Below the pieces are notes generated by a model. That model worked only from the letters and a program-made list of their open reading frames with translations, was not told the origin of the DNA and did not search any database. A stretch of 64,000 bases of DNA from Miscanthus floridulus. Lineage: Eukaryota > Streptophyta > Magnoliopsida > Poales > Poaceae. Positions 56,623 to 64,000 of the stretch are shown one piece after another; position 1 is the first letter of the stretch; every line of letters starts with the position of its first letter. Made by a program: the position numbers and the translations under genes. The DNA lies in contig NC_089594.1 of assembly GCF_019320115.1 (NCBI RefSeq), forward strand, positions 20,420,055-20,484,054, written 5' to 3'.

Positions 56623-56861
56623 ACCTTTAGTCCCGGTTGGGGTTACCAATCGGGACTAAAGGGTGCGGCCACGTTTGCTCGGCTGGAGGGCCTTTAGTCC
56701 CGGTTGGTAACACCAACCGGGACTAAAGGTCCCTCTTTAGTCCCGGCTCGATGACCCGGGACTAAAAGTGGCACCTTTAGTCCCGGGATCGTTGTCCCGG
56801 CGCGGTAACCGGGACTAAAGGCCGTTACCGCCCGGGACAACAAGTCCATTATGTAGTAGTG
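56623..56861. repeat. 3' subterminal array and terminus of CACTA-B
   Basis: Repeated CCTTTAGTCCCGGTTGGTAA and its complement form four hairpins between 56623 and 56838. The element ends in ATGTAGTAGTG at 56861. Confidence 0.9.
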
Positions 56862-57408
56862 ATGATTCTCTTCGTTCATTTTATAATCAAATCATGTATG
56901 TAATCATATTATTTTTATAATTCGGGTTTGTCTTCTTGATTATATAGGGATCTAGATGTGAGGAAAAGACAGTACTTACTGTCCTTCCAGTGGCTACATT
57001 TACGTCAAATCTATTTGGGCAAAAGTTTATATGCTGCAACATTTCCATTTCATAATTTGTATTTCACATATTCCTTCTTAGCTTGTCCTCTTTATCTCTG
57101 TTTTCACCTTGAGACGCTAGCAGCTAGCCAGGGAACCGCTAAAAAGTTATAGAGCTAAAAGTGGCCAAAAGTATTGAGATTTACTATTTTAGCTGTGAAT
57201 GCTTTATTTGGGTTCGACTAAGATTTTCATCTGCGCTAGTTATATCGTAAAGCCTTTAGCGTATCCTCTACACTTAACACCTGTACAGTACCTACCATCC
57301 ATGAACAGGCTGTTTTATGTACACAGGAGTTGGATTGGCCAACATTGTACCTAGGCTTTCAGAAAGTCAGTGCCTGCTCTTAATTTAAGCACCATGCATA
57401 CGTTCCTT
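56862..57408. other. Intergenic sequence
   Basis: No gene or clear repeat is recognised in this stretch. Confidence 0.5.
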
Positions 57409-57547
57409 CGCCCTATTCGTTTGGGCTTGTTTGGCTCATAAGCTATAGCTGAAAGTACTGTTGGCTGATTTGGTGTGAAAGAAAAATACTGTTCGTTGAC
57501 TAAAAAAGTACGACTTATAAGCCAAACAAACCCAAACGAACAGGGCG
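57409..57547. mobile_element. Small inverted-repeat MITE, CGCCCTGTTCGTTTGG type
   Basis: The left end CGCCCTATTCGTTTGGGCTT and the complement of the right end CGCCCTGTTCGTTTGGGTTT form inverted repeats of about 28 bases around an AT-rich core (139 bp in all). The end sequence is common among grass hAT-like MITEs. I found no exact target duplication. Confidence 0.75.
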
Positions 57548-58039
57548 CTTGTCCTCTGGAATTGAACTGAAACCTCTGTGTAACTATGCTGTGTTGTGTC
57601 CAACTGCAATTACATTTTGCATGATGGTCGGCTCCTCTCCATCGACACACCACACATTAACAACTGGTTCTGAATTGAGAATCAATTGTTTTGTCATCCA
57701 TATACATACATTAACAAATAATGTCAATGAAAGAAAATCTTGTTTCAGGCTGCAGCTCAAACACTACTCACGGCACAGTACGTCACCTTGCCATAAGCAG
57801 CAGCAACTGGGAGGGAAGAGGGTGAGTTCCAAAGCATACTGAAGCTGTCACGTATAAAGTCTAACAGTGTTTGGCAAATGGAAGCCATCTTACATTTTTG
57901 AGGCCACGTTTGGATTGTAGGATTTCTAAAGAAAAAGTACCGGAGCAGAGCGAGTCTCGCTACAGAGAACTTCAGAAGAGGAGGGTACGGTGCTGTGCGG
58001 AGCTCTGAGATGGAGATGAATACAAAGACTGGGCTTAGA

Positions 58040-58089
58040 GCAGTCTTCTTCTTCTTCTTCTTCTTTTTTTTTTTTTTTTTTTTTTTTTT
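58040..58089. repeat. CTT microsatellite and poly-T
   Basis: About six CTT units are followed by an uninterrupted run of roughly 27 T. Confidence 0.9.
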
Positions 58090-59822
58090 GCGAATAGGCT
58101 TAGAGCAGTTCTTATGAAGCTATTGTTTGCCCTATTACCTTAATCCTTGTTTCTTGTATATGTCCATCTTTCCTGAACATCATAATATTAGCCGAAGAGG
58201 CTTATAGTGCATTGCTGGACTGTAGAGGTTTACTCAATAGAGGCACGGGACACATCTTGCATGTAAATAGCTAGCAGATGGTCCACTTTGCGTGTTGGAA
58301 TATTTCGGTTGGTGCGTGCCAAGCTGGACGGCGGACAGTCTTTTTTGTTTCACAGCCGCATGCATGCACTTTTCATAAAATTCGAACCATGTGGTGGGCT
58401 GTTGCATTGGACCAAAAGTCCTGCTTGTCCAAGAACAGTAAGGGTTTACCATTAAACTTCAGCACTGGGATTAAGGTTGTGTGATTTTGCTTCTCATTAT
58501 TAGCGCAAGTTCAACGTCTGGAAGTCCGATCCTGACCAAAGGCCAAAGGGCCCTGTCCGGATGGATTAAAAGAGTGGAGTTAGTGCTAGTGTTAGCTAAA
58601 ATTAGCCATTATCTGGCCAAGAGAGATTAATCTCCTTGTAATAACCTCTTTGTAGATTATAGACCAATAAATAAGACCCATTCACCGCTAGCCGAGAACA
58701 TGAGATCTAAACTATATATATTCATCTCACTAGTTTCAGTAGTGAGGTCCCTCTGCCATCGTCCTCTTCACATGCTCACGCAAATATATACTGTGCCATG
58801 CATGTGCCGGCTCGCAGCATGCGCGTAATAAATTGTCTAGTAGTAGTGTGTCGAGGCATCCCACATGCCCACTAATCTTGGATTCTATGCAAATTGTAGT
58901 TTTTATTGGTTATAATAATAGGTCTAATGGCCGGACAGTCAAGCACTCCAATTGCCATCGAGATTGATGCATACCTTGAAGAACCTCGCAATTAAAATTA
59001 CTGTCAAAGGACTCGGGACTAGCAAGCACCAGCAATTCTCTACATTTTTATCAAAAAAGGAAAGCATCAATGAGAGAAGCGTGCAGTTCAGTTTTTTCTG
59101 GCACGTTCGGATCAGCCGCTGCAGCTGTGGCTGCATCCAAACAATACTACCAACAGTGCTTTCTAGTTTAAAATCTGCAGCAGCAGACAGCCGCACTTTA
59201 GTATAAGCGAACAGATCGAGCCATTGATCGGCGCTGTGAGCCAAGTGCGTTCCACGTGCAACGGTACTTGCCGACCCACTCAGCTACTCTGTTTGGAGCT
59301 CGGGAGACTGCTAGCTGGTGGGCACAATTGCTCTCGACTGATGTTCTTTAGTGTTCGAGCCTTGGAACTGAATTCAAATATCAATTTGTATTTGTATGCA
59401 ACCTCTGTCGAACCGTGGAACCTTGCTGTAAAAACTAAATTGCTTCCGTTGTACTTTTTGTGCTTATGCTTCCAACCTTATTGTAAACTTTGTATTCAAC
59501 GTACTACGCGATATATTTGAAATGTTTTGGTTTGAAAAGATTGGCAATAAAGACTTATTATGGATCTGGTCTTGGAAGTGGAAATGTGGAAGTTTTAGGT
59601 CTTCCCATGGGGTTGCCTAACAAACTACTAGGTTTGACTTGGGTTAAGCGAGTACTAATATAATGTCGAGTGATGGACAGATGATTAATTATGATTAAAT
59701 TGGATGGTTCCACCATAGATAGTTACTAAATAGCGTTTGTAGCGGATGAATTAGCAGTAGCAGCCCCTTACGGCTACTGCTTCGATGTAGCGGCTTGGAT
59801 ATAGCAGGTTGGAATTTAGCGT

Positions 59823-59886
59823 CCGCTATTTGACGCAGCAAGCCGCTATAGCGGCCAATATTTGACGTAGTAGTCCGCTATAGCGG
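59823..59886. repeat. Short tandem repeat with perfect 12-bp palindromes
   Basis: CCGCTATAGCGG occurs at 59843-59854 and 59875-59886, 32 bases apart, each preceded by TTTGACG. A partial unit begins at 59823. Confidence 0.7.
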
Positions 59887-60084
59887 TCCAAGTCTAGAAC
59901 ATAACTAGTTCAGTATATTACTGTGTTTGTACCTGTCTCCGTATGTTTTCCTTACAAAGTATCATAGGTCAGTCGTATAAAAAAGCATGTATGTTGCAAC
60001 AGGAGAAAACAAAGTCCACATACATTGCTAGGAAAAATTAGAGATTGTTCACCAAGCTGAGAATGCTCTCAGTAATAACTGTTC

Positions 60085-60175
60085 CTTGGCTTATGCTGAA
60101 ATTTGGCTTATGCTGAAATGTTGTGAGAGGAAAAAACTATTTTATGACTGAAAAGTAGCTCAAACGAACAGGGCG
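60085..60175. mobile_element. Fragment of a MITE related to 57409-57547
   Basis: The right end AAACGAACAGGGCG equals the right end of the MITE at 57547. The left terminus is not visible, so it is a partial copy. Confidence 0.45.
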
Positions 60176-60313
60176 TATATGTGCGCCTGTTTGGTTTAGA
60201 CCCTAGAAGACCTGCATAACCCATGCAGCAATTCCTGACATCCAAATTTATTACATGCCGGCGATATTGTTGCCTGGGCCAAACTGGTTTTTCTCATGCC
60301 ACCAACGAAATAA

Positions 60314-60503
60314 GGGCATGTTTGGTTCGCCTAGTAGCTACTAAATTTAGTAGCTTTTAGTCACTTTAGTAACTTTTTAACCAAACGCTATGACTAAAAG
60401 TTACTAAAAGGGCTTTAGTCCTCTCTAATAACTCTGGAGTTACTAAAAGTAACTAAACCGTTTAGTAGCTACTAAAGTTTAGTAGCTCGAACCAAACACC
60501 CCC
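60314..60503. mobile_element. Tourist-like (Harbinger-type) MITE
   Basis: This 190-bp element has ends GGGCATGTTTGGTTCG and the complement GGGGGTGTTTGGTTCGAG and is flanked by TAA on both sides (60311-60313 and 60504-60506). The interior is rich in TAGTAGCTACTAAA palindromes. The TAA duplication fits the PIF/Harbinger superfamily. Confidence 0.85.
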
Positions 60504-60534
60504 TAAGCCTATATATATATATATATATAGACCA

Positions 60535-61025
60535 AGCCATCCAGTGTAAGCGACAACAGCCGTCAGCTGTCCAAATCCCCTGCCGGTGGCTTTGCGAGCG
60601 AGCCTTCTCCATAGGTATGCCTTTTTACATCTTGATCAGTTTATCATGCACTGTTCATTTTGAGTGTCTAATTTGGGGCATAAAAATTAGAATAGTGAAA
60701 GCCTTTTGTTTGTGTCCGTCCTGCTTCGAATGCAGATTGAATGGTTGAATTTTATTGATGGTACTCACAGCCATAACACTGTTGGTATTTTCAATTTTGC
60801 ACTAGCTGGTGTGCATCTCAGGTACAAATTTTGTAGATCCAACGCTGCGGAGCCCCAGATCTGAGGTTGTTCGCCGATTCAGGTACGGCCATCTGCCTGG
60901 ATGTTGCATCGGCACCAGTTTCGTTTGCCCTTTTCCTCCATCAATAATTTTGCTCGCTGACATGGTATTGCCTGTGTCTGGGTTTTGTAGTTCAGCTTCT
61001 CTTTTGAACCAGAAGACGGAGAGTA
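60535..61025 (+). other. Presumed 5' untranslated region of the NLR gene
   Basis: A TA-rich run at about 60509-60530 could serve as the core promoter. A donor-like ATAG then GTATGC at 60615 and an acceptor-like CTCAG at about 60821 suggest a leader intron. The coding ATG at 61026 is preceded by AGAGTA. Confidence 0.4.
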
Positions 61026-62090
61026 ATGGAGGTAGGAGCGGCAACAGGCGTGGGCAAGTCGCTTCTGAACTGCCTGCTAGGCCAGGCCAAGTCCGCCATA
61101 GCCGAAGATGCTGCATCCAAGCAGGCTGTGCAGCGTGATATGGTTTTCCTTACGGACGAGATGCCAGAGATGCAGACTTTCCTGAGGAACATAGCTGAAC
61201 ACAAAAGGGACAGGATGCTACCCAGGAGCAGGGTGGAGCAACATGTCCGTGATCTTGCGTATGACGTTGAGGACTGCCTCGACGACTACGCTGTTCACCT
61301 GAAGAACCCGTCTGGGTGGCGCTTCGCTCAAACGCTGCTTGAGAGGCAACGGATTGCCCAGGAGATGAAGGGGCTGAGAGCAAGGGTGGAGGACATGAGC
61401 CAGAGGAACAGGCGCTACCGCTTTGCCGCTCTCCACCCCAACTCTCAGCCTGCAGCTTTCTCTGCTGAGAGACCCTCCAGTACTGTTGGCCCTGACGGGC
61501 AACTGGATCTTGCTGCTGCCATATTTGGCATCGATGATGCAAGGCGTGCAGCAAGGTACATGAATCAAAGAGTGGATCTCCTGCAGCTAATCAATAGCGA
61601 GGAAAAGGACCTTAAGGTGACTGCAGTATGGGGAACAATGGGTGATATCGGCCAAACGTCAATCATCAGGGCGGCTTATGACAACCCATCAGTCCAAATC
61701 AAATTCCCGTGCCGAGCATGGGTGAGGGTGATGCATCCTTTCAATCCAAAAGACTTCATCCAGAGTCTAGTGAATCAGTTTCATGCAGCAGCCCAAGGGG
61801 TTGAAGGTCTGTTTGCAAAAGACATCACGGAACAAGATTTAGCTAAGGAATTTCGAAGACATGTGAGTGATCAGAGGTGTCTAATTGTGCTTAATGACCT
61901 TTCCACCATTGAAGAGTGGGACCAGATTAAAAATTGCTTCCGAAACGTACACCACAAGAAGGGAAGTAGAATCATTGTGTCAACAACGCAAGTTGAAGTT
62001 GCAAGCTTATGTGCAGGACAAGAACGCCGGGTCTCAGAGCTAAAGCAACTGTCTGCTGATCATTCCCTTTACGCATTCTATGACGACAAG
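61026..62090 (+). CDS. CC-NBS resistance-type protein (NLR), first coding exon
   Basis: NLRs are intracellular immune receptors. The exon encodes 355 residues and ends AAG then GTAATC, a splice donor in phase 0. Residues 1-130 form an Rx-type coiled coil with an EDVID-like motif (AYDVEDCLDDY, 78-88). The NB domain starts near 195. Its P-loop reads VWGTMGDIGQTSII, with Gln at 210 where nucleotide-binding NLRs have Lys. RNBS-A (FPCRAWVRV), kinase 2 (CLIVLNDLS, with Asn at 290 for the usual first Asp) and RNBS-B (GSRIIVSTT) follow. Style and the GDIG-type P-loop recall grass Pik-2-like NLRs. ARC2 and LRR parts are not in the window; a LINE-like sequence follows within 250 bases, so the gene may be split or truncated. 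Confidence 0.85.
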
Positions 62091-62310
62091 GTAATCATCA
62101 TCACTGTTCAATTACGCCTAGTATATTTTCAGAAATTTCTCATTCACTTTTGTAGGCTAGTTGAAGTGCCTGCGATGTACCATGCATGCCACTAGAAACA
62201 CATGAACTAATAATGCAACTAACAACTACTCCCACCAATTCTTTCTTTCATTTGCGTTTGGGAATGCATGCACTGGCATTGCCGTCGTTATATTATACTC
62301 TTGCGAGGAT
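62091..62310. other. Presumed NLR intron start
   Basis: An AT-rich stretch after the donor at 62091. No acceptor with a continuing NLR exon is seen before the GC-rich LINE-like sequence. Confidence 0.45.
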
Positions 62311-64000
62311 TAAGGTCGAACTCAGCCCCGAAACCTAGCCGCCCCTGGCGGGGCCCTCCACGCCGCCGCCGCCGGTCGTCGCCCTGGCGCCGGCGCCCGC
62401 ACCCGCCTCCCCCTCCCCTCCATCCACGCCGCCCTCTACATCTTCCGCCCCCAAGCCTCCTCTCCCTCATGCGGGTCGTGACGAGCAGAACCAGGCGGCC
62501 CCATCCCCGTCGCCGCCGGCGACGCCGGCCGTCGCGGAGCCGGCCCCCTCTGCAGCCGCCACCCCCTCCTCACCCCTCCCTCACACCGGATCTGGCGGGG
62601 CGGCCTCCGTCGCTGACGCCACCAGCTCGGCCACTCCCGATGCGCAACCGCGACGAAGCTGACCGGTGCCGGGGCGGGCGGTCCATGCACTAGCGGTTGC
62701 GTGACCGCCGGTGGTCGTCGCCCGCATGCTCCCATTGTGCACCCGCGTCGCCGTCGCCCGCGATGGAGAAGACCGGGTCCGGTGCAAGCTCCGCGGGTGT
62801 GCCGGAGCCGGCCGTCGCGGCCTCGCCGTGCCCAGATCCGGCGGCCGAGCCCTCCTCCCCGCCGCAGGAAGCCTCCTCCCAGGCCGTGTTAGGAGGCTAC
62901 GTCGGCGCTGCCGCCATGGCAGTCTCTTCCGCCGCCGCCCCTCCGCCTCATCAGCCGCCGGCGTCGGCCGCGGACGCGCCAGGGTACGTGGGGGCCAGAT
63001 CTGGCCCCTCCACGCCGCTAACGGTGCCGGGAGGCGGTGCCACAGGCCCCTCTACCGGTGGCTACCGGCTAACGGGGAAGGCTGCCACCACCGCGTCCTC
63101 CGGTGCCCCGCTACCCCAAATAGCACCAGGGCAAGCTGCGGCTGCGGTAGGTCTGTGCGTGGGGTCCGGGTGCTGCTCTTTCATGGCGCCGCCTACGCCA
63201 GATGACCTGGCGCCAGGGTCCGGGACTGAGTCTGGGACCGGGGAAGTGGAGTCTCCTCTGGGGTCGCCACGCCATCAGTCGCAGACCGCCGCACCAACGC
63301 CGGCCACCCCAAGCTCCTCCCTATCGGCGGTTGCTGCTCCTTTCTGGCCAGTCTCGGGAGACCGTCCAAAACACCACCGGTGGGCAGATGACGACGGCGA
63401 GGAGTCCGACGACGGCTGCCCCTCAAGCTACCTCGACGCTGTGCGTCGCTCGGCGAAGGCGGTCACGATGCTTGCTAACGCCAAGACTCGCCCTGACTCG
63501 GGTTCGAGCCATGCTGGAGCGGAACCCGGTCGATAGGGACACGACCGTTGGTACAGAAATCGCAGTCGACCGCGTCCACAGCTAGTGAACGGCTTGCCTA
63601 TGCGGCCAGTGGAGGGCCGCGTCCCTGCCCGCCAGCGTCTCAGTCGCCATGGACAGGTACTGGCTCACATGCGGCTCGGTCCACGCTGCGGCTCCCGCCA
63701 GCGCATCTCCGCTCCGGACGCCGATGGCTGGCATGAGGTCCTGTTGCAGGGGTCGTCATGCGGCGCCGATGGGGCGCGCCCCGCCCACACTGCATCGGTG
63801 AACCAGCGGCCCCCTATCCGCTATCCGGTGGACCTACTCGGGAAGTGCTTCAACTATCTCTCCACCGCGCACAGGGTGGCAACCTGTAAGCTGCCTCCAC
63901 GCTACCTCCGATGCAAGGGGTTCTGACACCTCGCGCGGGACTGTAAGAGGAGGCGGCGAACGGTGCCTCCTTCCAGCTCTGGTACATCTGGTGCCACAAA
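62311..64000 (+). mobile_element. LINE-like (non-LTR) retrotransposon, 5' part
   Basis: A sudden change to GC-rich sequence at about 62311 is followed by a 5' UTR-like region and a degenerate ORF1 with paired zinc knuckles. The element runs off the right edge, so endonuclease and RT cannot be checked. The 5' border is approximate. Confidence 0.6.
62763..64000 (+). pseudogene. LINE-type ORF1 with degenerate CCHC zinc knuckles
   Basis: ORF1 proteins of plant LINEs bind the element RNA. From the ATG at 62763 (MEKTGSGASSAG) a proline-, alanine- and serine-rich region leads to WADDDGEESDDG, then DADGWHEVL, a motif seen before the knuckles in such proteins. The knuckle region is GKCFNYLSTAHRVATCKL and then YLRCKGF and HLARDCKRRR. 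Tyrosines stand where the second cysteine of the first knuckle and the first cysteine of the second are expected. In-frame stops are TAG at 63534 and TGA at 63924; the frame is otherwise kept to the window end. Confidence 0.65.

Larger units (their letters stand above)
34845..56861 (+). mobile_element. CACTA-B: 5'-truncated CACTA transposon carrying a nested retrotransposon
   Basis: The right end is clear: a subterminal array of TTTAGTCCCGG repeats and the terminus TGTAGTAGTG at 56852-56861. The left end is missing; homology to CACTA-A begins in the middle of tnp2 and no CACTACTACA is found upstream. The gene order (tnp2, internal array with TATA box, TnpA-like-Ulp1 gene, terminal array) is the same as in CACTA-A, but the repeat motif is entirely different. 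The 11.1-kb retrotransposon at 43906-55047 is included in the span. Confidence 0.85.
57548..60084. other. Intergenic sequence with simple repeats
   Basis: It contains a CTT repeat passing into a T run of about 27 bases (58040-58089) and a short tandem palindrome (59823-59886). MITE-like starts appear near 57900 (GGCCACGTTTGGATTG) and 58548 (GGGCCCTGTCCGGATGG) that I could not delimit. No convincing gene is visible. Confidence 0.5.

Noticed and set aside
58234..59520. Several 70- to 100-codon frames in the intergenic region
   Set aside because: No splice context, no domain, and lengths expected by chance.

Overview
The window is nuclear DNA from a grass, probably a panicoid or related cereal lineage. 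The evidence is the Tat-type Ty3/gypsy and CACTA families, the subterminal motif built on TTTAGTCCCGGTTGG, the cereal-type MITEs and a monocot-type coiled-coil NLR. About 85% of it is transposable elements, many nested in one another. No rRNA, tRNA gene, CRISPR array or bacterial feature was seen.

Layout. Positions 1-8208 are the 5' part of a Tat-lineage Ty3/gypsy retrotransposon on the minus strand (Tat-1); its 3' LTR lies left of the window. Positions 8209-9314 are host sequence, with one candidate first coding exon on the minus strand. Positions 9320-33862 are a second, complete member of the same family (Tat-2), also on the minus strand, with a 5-bp target duplication CGTGG at 9315-9319 and 33863-33867. 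Besides gag-pol, Tat-2 carries a + strand (antisense) gene with its own TATA box and apparent introns (10647-14727). Its 5' LTR is split by CACTA-A (22482-33084), which has 10-bp termini CACTACTACA and a 3-bp target duplication CAT. CACTA-A has two apparently intact genes: a tnp2 transposase and a seven-exon gene joining a TnpA-like region to a Ulp1/C48 SUMO protease.

Positions 33868-34844 are host sequence with a Stowaway-like MITE. From about 34845 to 56861 lies CACTA-B, an older, 5'-truncated element with a broken tnp2, a 522-bp tandem repeat and a broken TnpA-Ulp1 gene. An 11.1-kb retrotransposon with 3.9-kb LTRs and target duplication CAGAA (43906-55047) sits inside an exon of that gene. 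Positions 56862-61025 are intergenic with MITEs. At 61026-62090 is the first coding exon of a CC-NBS (NLR) gene with a substituted P-loop lysine, followed by a degenerate LINE-type ORF1 running off the right edge.

How the parts work together. The Tat gag-pol copies are decayed by nonsense changes, mostly CAG or TGG to TAG, and should depend on other copies. CACTA-A looks potentially autonomous: tnp2 would supply the cutting transposase and the TnpA-like-Ulp1 protein the probable binder of the subterminal hairpins. Those hairpins occur at both ends and again just upstream of the TATA box of the second gene, so one protein could link transposition and control of that promoter. The order of insertion is read from the nesting: Tat-2 before CACTA-A, and CACTA-B before the long-LTR element.
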